Assembly: GCA_903813345.2 (NCBI GenBank)
Contig: CAIIXF020000004.1
Location: forward strand, 5,477,525-5,541,524
DNA length: 64,000 bases
Direction of reading: 5' to 3'
From: Owenia fusiformis
Lineage: Eukaryota > Annelida > Polychaeta > Sabellida > Oweniidae
The notes below the pieces were generated by a model. The model saw only the letters and a list, made by a program, of their open reading frames with translations. It did no database searches and was not told the DNA's origin. A program made the translations under genes and the position numbers. Shown here in pieces: positions 33,701-46,200 of this stretch; the stretch's first letter is position 1, and each line of letters opens with the position of its first letter.

Positions 33701-34065
33701 TAATATGCCAACTACATATCAAATTTTCAATTCAGAGTTTAGTGTTACAGTACTGATTTTTTTCAAGAAAAAATTGGAATTTGGGATGAGAAATACATTT
33801 TTTGGATTAAAAGAGGGCACTATCCGTCTTCAAATGGAAAATCCGTGTTTGCTTTAAGCTCTGTTCTACTTATATGTCCATGTGTAGTTACCCTCTTTTA
33901 CTCCAAAGAAAGGTCAAGAAGAATGTTGAACAGAGCTCTTAATTAATATTGATTTCATTTTGTAGTTGGATTGAGATTTAGAAGATTTAGTTAAATAAAA
34001 TATGTGGAGAATTTACTGCAAAATTTTGGGAAGACTGGCATATGTTCAATTTCCAATATACACTT
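30721..34065. other. RYK 3' region and intergenic space to the ankyrin gene
   Basis: Presumed RYK 3' untranslated region. AATAAA signals lie at about 31679 and 32970, and a further AATAATAAA at about 33605. A 12-base motif close to TGAGTCACCACA occurs three or four times within ~360 bp of the stop (30781, 30905 variant, 30931 variant, 31083). No coding exon seen. Confidence 0.5.
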
Positions 34066-35160
34066 TCAACATGCTAAAAATTCTAAGCGTCTAAAGGCCA
34101 AAGGTGTGCGTCTTGGTATGCCCATACATGGACTAGCGGGGACATGTACACGTCGTGCCTGGTCCAGTTCAGCTTGTTCCAGTGTCTGCTTCATCACTTT
34201 GCTCTTCGTGTAATGTCTCGCTAACTTTTTCTGTTTATTCTCGATATAAACAGACGCTCGATTTTGAAGCAATGTATTCGCTATGTCATTATGTTTGTCC
34301 CGTAGGGCCAACATTAAAGCAGTCATACCTCCATTGTCTTGCATGTCAACGTTTGCGCCACGTGCCATGAGAAATTCAGCGATTGGTTTTAATCCGCGCC
34401 AACAGGCTAACATTAGCGCTGTATGTAGACTTTTTGTTTGGAGATTAACATTAGCGCCTTTACGCACTAATAATTTCACTATGTCAAGATGCCCTTCTTG
34501 TGCGGCTAATATTAGCGCTGTGTAGTTCTGTTGTTTTTCTTGTATGTCTAGTAACGCCCCCTGGTGGAATAATATTTTCATAATAATGATATGGTCTGAG
34601 CGTTCGTATCGATGGCGCACTGCTAACATCAAAGGCGACCACCCTTCACCTTGTACTGTGTTAACAGTTGCGCCATATAGTAACAACATTTCCGTCATTT
34701 TTATATGCGCCAATTGGACTGAATGATGAAATGAGGAGTATCCATTATAGTCCTGCTTGTTAACATCCGCGTTGTAATCCAGCAGAACGCGCGCTGAATT
34801 CAATGTATCTTTGATCACTGCATACATCAATGGCGTCAATCCGTGGGAATCCGGTAAATCGACAGGTACCCCGCAGTGAATAATCGTATTCAGAAAATTT
34901 AATTGGTTCATCATAGCTGCTAGATGTAACACAGAGATTTCTCCATCTTTTCCCCAGGATAAATCGCACGGGAGTAATAATGAACAAATTGGCTTTATAT
35001 GCTCTCGATTTGCCGCCATAATCAACTGAACACTTTGGAAATCGCATTCTGCGATCGCGTCTGCTAAATCAAGTGCTATCTCTTCAATTTCTTCATCAGT
35101 TAATTCCTTCGTAGTATCAGTGTTTTTAGTCCCTGTTTCAATATAGGATGATTCAGCCAT
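34066..35160 (-). CDS. Intronless ankyrin-repeat protein, seven repeats
   Basis: A 364-aa frame with an acidic N-terminus (residues 10-45, TKELTDEEIEEIALDL) and then seven ankyrin repeats of about 33 residues: ~75-104, 105-137, 138-170, 171-209 (longer, with a 5-residue insertion), 210-242, 243-276 and 277-309. Each has the helix motif [TS]PLMLA/TALMLA and a loop GANVN or variant. The C-terminus (310-364) is basic then Cys-ended, with no SAM, SOCS or death domain. Ankyrin repeats bind partner proteins; the partner cannot be told. It lies tail-to-tail with RYK, lacks introns (retrocopy or naturally intronless), and has more CpG than its flanks. The ATG gives a plausible MAESSYIETG start. Similar seven-repeat proteins are common in invertebrates and I cannot name an orthologue. 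Confidence 0.85.
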   Translation of the reverse strand: MAESSYIETGTKNTDTTKELTDEEIEEIALDLADAIAECDFQSVQLIMAANREHIKPICSLLLPCDLSWGKDGEISVLHLAAMMNQLNFLNTIIHCGVPVDLPDSHGLTPLMYAVIKDTLNSARVLLDYNADVNKQDYNGYSSFHHSVQLAHIKMTEMLLLYGATVNTVQGEGWSPLMLAVRHRYERSDHIIIMKILFHQGALLDIQEKQQNYTALILAAQEGHLDIVKLLVRKGANVNLQTKSLHTALMLACWRGLKPIAEFLMARGANVDMQDNGGMTALMLALRDKHNDIANTLLQNRASVYIENKQKKLARHYTKSKVMKQTLEQAELDQARRVHVPASPCMGIPRRTPLAFRRLEFLAC

Positions 35161-36439
35161 GTTGCATTAATGGTCCTTTTTGTGTTTTGAAGAACAGTGT
35201 TTCGGCCCTCTGTATATGACCTTATATGGTATGCTCCTTGAATTCACTGAAAATAGAACCATCATGTTACCTTAGTGATGCTTATGTCTTAAGATATATT
35301 TTTTAATAAAATGCGGATATCCCAAATAACAGATGTTTATTTATGCTTTTGTTGTAACAAGTGAACTAAAATAGGCTAATTATGACATCATAGTTCTTGT
35401 AAAGTATTAAATTATTTCAATAATGGGATACCCAAAGTTAGAAAAATATTGATAATATCACAGTGTGATAACTCATTCTTAAGTAATTGAATATCATTAC
35501 GATGACATCACACAAATAGTATTGTTTAAATCACTATAACTACTATTTTGACTTAATCATACCTGTATGTTTCTTTATGATTAATAAAGATGAATTAAAT
35601 TGTAATATTCACCATTAATTCCATATAACCGTTAAAAAGATATGGTATTCCAAAAAAGAAATACCTAGAGATCCAAAACTTTGAAAAAACTATATAGAAA
35701 AATATTGATAAATCAATTACAGTATGTACACATGAACCTAGCAATGCATTGCCTATTGTAAAAATGTCACTAAAAATGTCCAGTTTCATGAGTTTTAATC
35801 ACATTTACATTGAATCAAACTGTCTTATACTCAAACTTCTAGATATTCAAAAAGCAATGAACTTACCTTCAGCGATGAGTGTTTATTTTGCCTATTGTTT
35901 ATTCATTTGATTTATTGTGGTTACTAAGATAATGAGAATCTTAGAACATGTCAACCTTGAGATATCTTACTTTATCTTGATACGTTGATATTTTAACTGT
36001 CCTAAGATTGTGACTATTTCCTAGTTACGACCTGTATACAAGCAGGTTGGTCTAATTCACTTATTCCAGAAATTAAACTTAAAGTAATTTGGATTAACCA
36101 TAAAATCCTTGTAAAAGCTTCAACCTCAATGGTTTTGTATCCTTAACAAGAGGAATGTCATATCCCATGATTCTTTGTTCTTGATTTGGGAGTGGTTTGA
36201 TATAATTGGTTTAAAGGGGTCATGTGATTGGTGTGATGCATGCTGGGATTTTGCTTTGTTCGTTCTGGTTCTATTGAGAATATCAAAGACTATTGGATTT
36301 ATAGGTTCTGGTTGAATTTTAAAAGTTGAGTTTATTTGATTTGGATTTTACATATGTGAGTTGAATGGTATAGTGGAATGATCCAATAATAACTGAATCA
36401 CACAATCCCCAACGATAATATGTGATCGTGGTCCTAATT

Positions 36440-36562
36440 TTAAAGGGAAAATTTAGTGAAAAAGAGTGGAATCAGCAAGGAATAAAGTAAACATGTATGT
36501 AGTCAACACTCTAAAATTCAAGAAAATCAGGCAGTTCATTCAAATTTTAGAGAGAAAGAAAG
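36440..36562 (-). repeat. ~150-bp hairpin repeat family, reverse copy
   Basis: Best reverse copy: 'gagtggaatcagcaaggaat', 'gtatgtagtcaacactctaa', 'ttcaagaaaatcaggcagtt' and 'cattcaaattttagagagaa' in order. Confidence 0.82.
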
Positions 36563-38163
36563 GGGAATAAATATGATCAAAATAAATTTTATTCCTAGTC
36601 ACAAATAAATAATTTCATTACACCGGGTTACAAACTCTGCATCCATCTATTGTTACAGAAATATGATAATGTTGATTATTTCTAAATGTAGACCAAAAGC
36701 CGACATAGTTTTGATTTTCCAGGGTATTCTCCCTGGGGGTGAGACCCTGGGGTTGAGACCCTGGGAGTCAGTCAGGGGGGGGGGTAATAATTGATTAAAT
36801 TGATCTACTTTATTGTTTACCATGAAATCGATTAATCTCTTACCCTGACAAAATGTAACGACCTGGTTGTATTTACAAGTGTAACAACTGTTACAGAAGT
36901 TACAGATGTTGGGTGCTGATGCCTAATGCTGGTTACTTAACACTAAAGTTGCCAAATCATATTGCTTCACATTTTCTATGTTCTAGCATCAAAGGGAGTG
37001 TTTCGTTTGCCAACAATATTTGAGATCAATATTTCATAGTAGCACGGACAAATATGAGGCAAAATGGTGAATTACGTATTTGCGTCACTCATACTATGAA
37101 TGCCTATAATGTCTACAAATTAAAAAATGTTCCTTATATATTATTTTTGTATGTCAGAATTTCACTCTAGTTTTCTAATGTGTAATCAGATTTTGATAAT
37201 ACTGAAATTTAAAAAAGTTATTAAAGAAAAAGTGACCATTGAATAGTTCTGTCCGGGCTACTATGTATTCCAAACAAGCATTTGAGAATGTTCAAATTGT
37301 GAGCACCCTAGAATACAAATGTACAGACCTAGGGTCAAACATCTTTATTTGAAAATGCATGTCTCCCAATATTTGCCAAATATAGTCTCGGTTCCTATGT
37401 CTCCCACTCAGAAGTTCTCGAGGGCCATGGTTTAAAATCCACAATAATTAAAAGAAAAAGCAAGAAATCTTATGAAATGGAGTTAATATATCCTCGTATA
37501 TAAAATCAATACTCAATACAATACATGTACTTAAATACAAGAAATACAATGATTTCAGTCATTTCATCTTAACTTAAAGAGAAATGAGTGAAATAAACAC
37601 CACCAAAAAACACTTTAAGCATGGGTTAACGAGAGCCGTGAGATGGTTATAGAATGTCAATTTTCCTTTGAGTCTTGAATTATTATTGATCCTAGTATGT
37701 TTATTGATTTGCATTGAGAATTCTTTGAGTTTAACCTGTGCTGAAATATAATTCTACAAATGTCATTGGTTTTGTATTGCAGATTTGTATGTTTTAGTTT
37801 TGAGTCTGTGTCAGCCTATTGAAAAATCTGAATTGGAGTTATCAAAATGTAAATAGAAGATACAAGATCTTATATCTTATAACATAAGATATTGGTGATA
37901 GTGTTGCCATTTTATATTTTATATAAGCTCATGAATTTACTTGATTTCTCTATTTAATACAATATTAACTTCATTTAGTAATTTTATTTACCCCTTATCA
38001 AACGTCATTTGTCAAAGGTCATTTTCAATTTTTGATATCTTTACAAAGGCAAAATAAAAAAAACATCACATACCTGATTAAGACAAATGCACATTCCAAC
38101 ATCCAATATCTGTTAAAAACATTTTCAATGTAATTCTTGTTCCTTTAAAATTGTGAAAATGAA

Positions 38164-38249
38164 TACCCTGCGTGCAGTCTAGTTACAAACTACTATTTAG
38201 AAGACGAAGCTCTCTTTTGAGAAGCGAAGTCGAACGAATGCAAAGGGTA
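38164..38249 (+). mobile_element. 9-bp-TSD MITE, copy 2 (86 bp)
   Basis: TACCCTGCG...GCAAAGGGTA with the internal 'gacgaagctctctttt'. The flanks are gaaaatgaa and gaaaaggaa, a 9-bp duplication with one mismatch. Confidence 0.78.
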
Positions 38250-41200
38250 GAAAAGGAATGATTTGATCAAAAATATCGTAAAACTGGAACAATTTTTCCA
38301 AATAATATTCTTAACCTGCCTCCTGAACTTCCTCAGTAAGAAAAATGAAGTGTTCCTTTTGCGATTGCATGTATAATTTCCCATGGAAAAGGCATCCGTA
38401 ATTGGCTGCTTAGTCTAGTTTGTCCTTCATTCTGTTTACACACCAGAGAAAATGACCTTGTATTGGAATACATTGAAAACACACAGGATGCAACTAAATT
38501 GTGTTAATGATCAACTTTCTCTAAATCAATGTTTTGATTGCTATACTGATTGTTTAATGGAAGGGGTAATGTTCACTCGTTGATAGTTTTGGAATAATAC
38601 TGTTGTAGCATGCACATATATATGCACTGACGTCAGAAGGGTGAGGGCGTTGGGCCCCTTTTTTCCCAGATTTTTAGATTTGAAACCGAGCCTAGAATTG
38701 AAAGCTCTAGAGCTAATTAAAGTCAAAGTCTTATAATGACAGAAATGATACTATGTCAGGTATCTAGTCTAAGATTGTATACCATGTATAGTTTCTCAGG
38801 AACCCATACAATATGTAAATACTGTACTTTGAAGAATAAGTGCAAAATCAAAATGTATATTTTAGTAAAAGTCAAAGTTTTTAGTCAAAGTCAAATTAAG
38901 TTTTCTAAAAACACATTTTTCTTGTTTTTATGATTGAAAATGTTGTGCTGCATGCCCATGCCCGCCCCCCCCCCATCCCCCTAGATTGCGCCGCATGGAT
39001 CGTGTGCGACATGCTTCACGCATGACCCATCCATACCCAAAAGTCGCCCCTACCCCTCTTGGCAAATCCTTCAGACGCCCCTGATATGTCATGTTATTAA
39101 TTTAACTATGACTGCTTAAAGATCTTAAAGGCCCCGTGCAAAGTTCAAAAATATGTTATTATCTTTCATTTACAATTTTTCATGACTTTACAGTTATTTT
39201 AGAGATATTTGAAAGAAATGTCTTCCAATAGCAATATAATACTTTGATGAAGGCTCTGGATTACTATGGATTAATTTTACATTATTCTTTTTCTCTGAAC
39301 TAAGAACATAAACACAAAACACCAATATCCCAGATCCGAGTAGAAATTATCTTGATTTACGTCATTAAAAAACTGATGTCATATTTGGAATCTACATGTA
39401 AAATTACATCTAGAAATGTGGTTTTAAAAAGTGTTTATCAACTTTGAAAAATTAATTTTCTTTGAAAATGTGACTTCTAGGTCGGGGAGATTCCCCATAG
39501 AGCCCATGTTGTAAAACCACAAAAAGTGAAATATATTTTCTTGTGCTGGGCAGATAATATTTTCTTTTACTGGACATATTTGAATTTGCATAACTATTAG
39601 ATACATAATAGTAATATGAAAAGTGAACCATTAAAACTGATGCATATTCAAGTTTAAGGGAATTTTGCAATAGCCTGCCATGTTAATTCCCCCGAATCAG
39701 CCACCTAGTGGCGAAACTGGTAACTACCTACTCGCATCTGAGTAATTCAGAAAGAACATAATAATTAGAAAACTTATGGGTAATCTGAAAAAAAAGAATT
39801 TTATGTTTCAGTCTCAGAGTGGATGGAGGCTGGTGTTTTATCGATGAAAATAAAGATGGCAGGTTGATCAAGTCACATACAATTCTTATCAAAACATTAA
39901 TAATGGCACTATCAAAGCTTCTTTGTTACTAGTATTTACCCTACATACCCTAAGTCTAAAATCAGGTCTTTAGTTTGATTTAAGGAGTTCATGTTGCCTT
40001 ATTTTCTCATCTCTTCATTGAAGTTTGGGACAGTCTGGTGATGTAACACAGAATTCGAGGTCGTGGTTGATATGGTAGTGAACACAGTCCACCATGGTCT
40101 ACCATAAAGACGTTTTACTACTTAAGAGTAAAATTTCAAAAAGCAAAAGCTTTAACGTCCAGTATTAGAATCCCTTTTCTTACTACAGTATTGAAAATAT
40201 ATACCATTAATACTATCCAACAAGAATCTACTTGTTGAGCTTCACTGAATCAACTTGAGTTCTGAGAAAATGAGGATTCCAGCAAGGACACATTGACATA
40301 ACATGGTGACATACATGTACATGATGGTATCTTGATGCGAAGTCCTTGGTCAATGGTGTATGTCCCCATGTTAAGTCAATACACCCTTTTTGAAAGAACA
40401 TGTACATGTATGTTAATGTGTAGTATTATGGCCCTATTCTGGGACAAAACTGTTCAACTTATGTGATAAAATTAAAACGTTTGTAATCTTCATTTATGGA
40501 GGAAATGAAGAAAATACATCTATATACATACAGTAAAATACAAATACTATTAAAAAAAAAGATTCATGGGAAACCAACCGAGGGGGATAGCGACACCTGA
40601 TGGTAGCAATGTTAAACATTTGTGGACAAGTTCTCTTAAGAACATGTCGGTTAAACCCAAGAGGGGGAAGGTTAAACCCAAGAGGGGGAACACCCCAGGG
40701 TTCAGAGATGGCCATAAATTCAATGTATAGAGATGACTACCATCACTAATTGGTCAAATGACACTGGAGCTGACATGAACAAAATGGCAGATGAAAAATT
40801 TGTAAAAACTGATAAGATGTTAATTTCTGACATGTAAAAATCTTTAGTTTTCCTGAAATATGGTGTGCAATATGGGGATTTTTAGAAAATAGACAGGACA
40901 AGGAATGACATGAGCCAGAAATATTCTAAAATTGAAACAATTTTCTGTTGGCCTGCTCGCTAGATCTGATATCCTTTGATATTATAGCTATAATAGTTAG
41001 TTCACATAAACATAAAGATGTAAGGGATATGTTAACATCGATTAAAACATCTCATGGATGTGTGATTTTCAGAAACTAGATGGTTGAAATGGACAAGTAA
41101 AGGTGGTAAGCAAAAGGGGTAATTAAGAGGTCATCTCCAAGCTCTGGGATTTTTCCTCCTCTCATTAAACCTTCTACAACCTCTTAGTAATCTCTGGATA

Positions 41201-42049
41201 TATCAAAATATATTACATGTTTTGTTTTCAAATCTCCAGAGTTGATAGATAATTGAATGATGTATCACTGGTAAGAAAATCAAAGGGATTGGTTAATAAA
41301 TAGCATCTGTGTAAAAAAGCGTCCATTACTTATAACCTCAAAGCATTACTCTGTTTTACTACATTAGAATATAATCATAATCCATTTTTAACATGACATG
41401 AAACAAAATATCTAAATTGATTGTTTCTATATTTATTGTACTGCAGTACTACTTCCATAGCGACAGAGACCATGGTAACAATAAATCAATTGAAAATTAT
41501 CTCATACATGATTTTTAGGAATTAAACAATGATCAAAACGAATGTGTTAATTGAAAACATTTTCATGATAACATAACATTTTTGATCCTCGGTGCAATGA
41601 ATATAACATTCAACATTGTACACATTTAAATCACATACAAAACAAATCTGTAACAAAATTATCATACAAATTTTACACATATCTAACATCAGCTTTTTGA
41701 ACTTTAAACAACCAATACAATAAAATACAGTGAAACTGATCAATGTTAAGACATACCACTAGAGATCACCTCACCTCACCAGGGTTAATTTCATTCTTGA
41801 CTATAAGTTGGAGAAACTGGCTGCCTTTTGTGCAGTGGAATGAATGTTAATATGGTAAATTGTGGCAATCATTTTTGGTGCTCAAATGTTAATCATGAAC
41901 CCCATGTATTCACAACCCACACTCTTAGCATGACCTCAAAGTTGTTCACATTATATAAGCTTTACTGTATTTTACTTTACATATTAGATATTCTTTCTAT
42001 TCAACAATATGCCAAGTTTCTACATACAGGTTTTAACTAATATTGCACA

Positions 42050-42370
42050 TTACATATACTGAGATAGTCATGTCTCAAACTCCTGCATTTCCCTTCTAAT
42101 TCTCAACTACTATAGTTGGGAAAATATGTGTATATCGGGTTGGACTTGAATCAAGACTATATATATATTGAAATAGTCATGTATTAAACCCCTATACCCC
42201 TTTTCTAATTCTCAACCACTATAGTTGGGGAAATATATGGTGGGGGAGGACAGTGACTTAATGCAAGACTTATTCAAACATATTGAGATAGCCTTGTATC
42301 AAGCCCCTATATTCCCCTTCCAATTCCCAATAATTAGTGAAATATATTAAGTGAGGGGGGGGGGCAGTGG
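42050..42370. repeat. ~120-bp degenerate tandem repeat, three copies
   Basis: Units share 'tattga(g/a)atag(t/c)catgt', 'cccctttctaattctcaac', 'actatagttgggg' and 'gaagcaagact', spaced roughly 120 bp apart. No coding frame. Confidence 0.6.
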
Positions 42371-42897
42371 CTTGAAGCAAGACTATTATTTAGAATGATA
42401 TATACTTGGAATGCTTGTATCTCATACGCAAATGTCACAATGTAAATGGATTAAAATATTTGAACAATATTAAGAGGAATGCGCATAATAATATAAGAGA
42501 TTGGCAGCCATTTTGAAGAGGCATTGTCAACCATATTGAAACAGAAAATCTGGGTAGACCCACATGTAGAAATATTTTAGAGAAATGTGTGAAATGGTAG
42601 TAACCAAGACATAGCGGCATTTAGGCTTGAGACTCATATAATTTCACATAAGCAGCCATATTGTTCATTTCTTTGCAAATGAGGTAGCCAAACGATCCCA
42701 AAATTCCCCAAATCCATCTACATATATTTGTCTCTGACAGGATATGTATTTTGGGTTTATGGGATTGCATTAACTTCCTCTTTTCATTTTACATAAAACA
42801 GTTATATTGTGCAGAGCTCAAAAAAATTTCATTTCATAATTCTTTTCGATGATCCTTTTTATGATGTATACATTTGTAAACTACACATATACAAAGT

Positions 42898-42993
42898 TCA
42901 ACCAAAGCCAGTACCGATCAAAATCAACACTGAAATCAAAACCGAAAAAATAAAACAAGCAATTCCTCGTGGTAATGGCATTGTTCGGGGTGG
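42898..42993 (+). CDS. Possible exon on the plus strand, opposite the ATP6AP2 3' end
   Basis: A short frame reading VQPKPVPIKINTEIK, then basic and glycine-rich residues ending IVRGGG. It lies between an AG (tatacaaag) and a strong donor, GGAG|GTGAGT. The composition looks coding rather than intergenic. No partner exons were found and the acceptor is poor in pyrimidines, so this may be chance. Confidence 0.2.
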
Positions 42994-43033
42994 AGGTGAG
43001 TAATCGCAATATAACTGTTCTACGCGTCAACTG

Positions 43034-43219
43034 CTATTCTTTCTTCATCCTTTGGCTGGTCATTCTATAGATGATGCTGTCCCTACCAGGATCCATCCCC
43101 CAAATACCATAAGAGATGGCGAACAGGGAGATGATCAAGATGATCCCGAGCCATAATATGATGTTAAAGATGACTGCATAGTTTGGGTCTACATCATCGG
43201 TAAGGTTGATTTTAGGCAA
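43034..43219 (-). CDS. ATP6AP2: ATP6AP2 exon 8: transmembrane helix and cytoplasmic tail
   Basis: Acceptor tatactttcag. Starts LPKINLTDDVDPNYAVIFNI, contains the helix, and ends with the conserved MDPGRDSIIYRMTSQ tail and stop. Confidence 0.95.
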   Translation of the reverse strand: MPKINLTDDVDPNYAVIFNIILWLGIILIISLFAISYGIWGMDPGRDSIIYRMTSQRMKKE

Positions 43220-46200
43220 CTGAAAGTATAAAGTATTTGTGTAAAGTTGAAGTACAGTATACTGTGCTCCCAGTTATGTTCGACAATACTATATTTCATG
43301 TTTTTGTGATTTTGATATTTGGCGGCTGTTGATTGTCACTCGTTTTGAAACTGTGAGTTCAGTAACCCTTCGTCAGAGTTAAGTACATAAGCTTTGAAAT
43401 AAGTGAAATGAGTCTTGGTGCTGATAAGACGGACAATGACCCCAAAAGTTAGATGTCATGACTTTAAGGAAGAATTTCATTCTATGTTGTTTTAGAAAAC
43501 ACATCAGTCACCTTTTTGTTCTCAGAAATGGAACATCTATCCGAACCTCATTCAACAAGTTAGCTTGTTTATTCATACAATATATGACATTCATTGTACC
43601 ATCTGACTTAGGGTGTTTATTATAATAAAATTATTTTCATTCTATTTATGTTCTGATGGGTTTTTATAGCATTTTTGATTCGACATAAAACAACAACTTC
43701 CTCATGATTACACTCTACTATACCTAAACCCTAGAAATGCATAAGATACTCTGTTTGTCTAATTGTATTGTTTAGTATATTTTTGCAAGTACCTTATTAA
43801 CATCTAACAGTCTTCCGATAAACCATTCATAAGGAACAGACAAATAAAAACAAATAAGATAATTATTACTAATAAGCCAAATGGGTTGCTCATGAACACC
43901 AAATGCAAGGTATAGTAGAGTGGAATGGCTAATATAGTTTCCATCACTGATCCCGTGAATGTCAATAATACACTGTATGTGAGACAAAACCCATTTTGCT
44001 CCTGTAAGAAAATCACATGCTGGTCATGTTTTGGAATGCAAAATGGAATGAATTAGCCAAGAATTGAGTTACCAGGCATGTAGTTAACACTCTAAATTGT
44101 ATAGAAATGCAAGAAAATCAGGTAGTTCCTTCACATTTTTACAGAAAAAGCATGATATAGACATGATCAACCCAAATATTCTCAAATCAATAATTGCTAA
44201 ATGTTCATTTATTATTATGAACAGATGCTTTCTCTCTTGTCTATGTACCACCTTTGTTTGACATGAAATGCATGAATGATTATTAACCACATTGCTTTAT
44301 TACTTTGTTTTCAAATTAGTGGCTGTTGAATTAAAATGTTATTGCGGATTGTTTTTCTGCTATGACACGCAGCCAATACAATTTGGTGCTGCAACTGCAT
44401 TAAATTAGTATCAAAATACTGTCAAATCCATGATTTTATTTTGGGGGTGTTAAAGCAAGCGAGAAACTACACAATCTTAAAAGCAAAAATTTATAATTCA
44501 GAGATCAACATTCTATACATATTTTGAATTCGGAGCGGCGAAACTAACAAATATGTGGCCCTTAATATTCTGATGCTTTTTGCCATTCAGGTACCTGGTA
44601 AAATTGTTTCATCTCTGCTTCATGCAAATTGAAAAGAAAATGTCCATAAAATTGTCTCGCCTAACACTCCAAGTTAAAATGGTTTCAAATCTAGCTTTTT
44701 CTTCGTAACATATGTAGTAGCAATTTAGAATGAAAATGTCCATAAACTTGTTCAGTTTGGTGTAACATTCCAAGTTAAAAAGGTTTCAAATCCAGCTTTT
44801 CTTCGTAACATATGTAGTATAAGCAAATTAGAGCGAAAATGTCCATAAAATTGTTCAGTCTAACATTCCAAGTTAAAAAGGTTTCAAATCCAGCTTTTCT
44901 TCGTAACATATGTAGTAGCAAATTAGAATGAAAATGTCCATAAACTTGTTCAGTTTGGTGTAACATTCCAAGTTAAAAAGGTTTCAAATCCAGCTTTTCT
45001 TCGTAACATATGTCGTATAAGCAAATTTGAGCGAAAATGTCCATAAAATTGTTCAGTCTAACATTCCAAGTTAAAAAGCAAATTAGAGCGAAAATGTTCA
45101 TAAAATTGTTCAGTCTAACATTCCAAGTTAAAAATGTTTTAAATCTAGGTTTTCTTCGTAACATATGTAGTATAAGCAAATTAGAAAGAAAATGTCCATT
45201 AAATTGTTCAATCTCACATACCAAGTAAAAATGGTTTCAATTCCAGCTTTTCTTCGTAACATAGCATAACATAACTATGTAGCATTCCTTTAAATATTAT
45301 AGATATAAATTATTTTGATTGGTTAAATCTGGGTGTCATTCAATTCTTCAAAAATTAACTTTGTGATGAGCTCTGATTGGTCTAATCCAGTTTCTAATGT
45401 TACATATTCATAAGTTTCTATTTCAGTTGATTTATTTTCTATAATAGCAGTTTGATTCCTTTTCATATTTCCAAATTCCAATGCTGCAAATATTTGATCT
45501 TGTAGGCGTAATCTTACAGTTATCTCGCGCATCCAGTCATCTTGATATTTTATACCAAATAGAATTAAAATAAAGATAAGGTATAAAAATAAATACTGAA
45601 AAAATCTATCACGTATAAACATCCTATGTGTTATAACAGTATTCAGTTTTTAGAAATGTAATGAAGTTGAAAATTGATGCTCTGACTTCAGGTCATTAAT
45701 CAACTTTAATTATCAACATTTAATGGACCTTACTCAAACTTTAATGTCAAACATTTTCAAAACAATTTTAAAGTAAAAAGTTATTGTTTGTAGGCATGGA
45801 TGTTTTAAAGGTGTCATCCAGAGCAGGTTTTCAACTTCCTGCAATTGTTATTTAAACAACTCCCTCGAAACATTATTTTAATTTCAACATATGACCCCTT
45901 AAAACATTCTGCGTAATTATAAAACTAACGTCACACATTGACTTTGAATAGCGCTGAACATTATCTTACAATTAATTGAGAATCCCAATGGATATATGAA
46001 TAGCCATTATGTTTAGAGGTCTCATCAAACTTAGTCATACATTTTCTTTTAGACCAACAATTTCAGAGTATTAGTTATTGTGACATCACAAGAGAATTTT
46101 TGAAATTTTTGTACCGGATTTTCTCGCATATACGCCCCCCTAATTTTAGGCCCATGGGCCAAAAATCGAATGTAGTACGCTTATACGCCCATGGGCCTAT

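Larger units (their letters stand above)
35161..43033. other. Unassigned intergenic stretch between ankyrin gene and ATP6AP2
   Basis: No supported gene. Contains one hairpin-repeat copy (36450), the second 9-bp-TSD MITE (38164), a C/G-rich insertion near 38960, a 21-bp direct repeat 'ggttaaacccaagaggggga' at 40648-40692, and three diverged copies of 'cttctaattctcaa...actatagttggg' between 42050 and 42370. The plus-strand frame ending at a good donor (GGAG|GTGAGT, 42993/42994) is listed separately. Confidence 0.5.

Noticed and set aside
34283-34726. Plus-strand frames opposite the ankyrin gene
   Set aside because: Antisense shadows; the minus strand has a complete ankyrin-repeat pattern.
43772-44016. 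Hydrophobic minus-strand frames resembling membrane exons
   Set aside because: Most of the sequence is a MITE with 15-bp inverted ends, found again at 62588 in frameshifted form; kept only as a speculative alternative exon.
44775-45228. Repetitive frames (NNFMDIFALIC type) in the 99-bp array
   Set aside because: By-product of a tandem array (99 is divisible by three); no start context, no conservation of residues beyond the DNA repeat.
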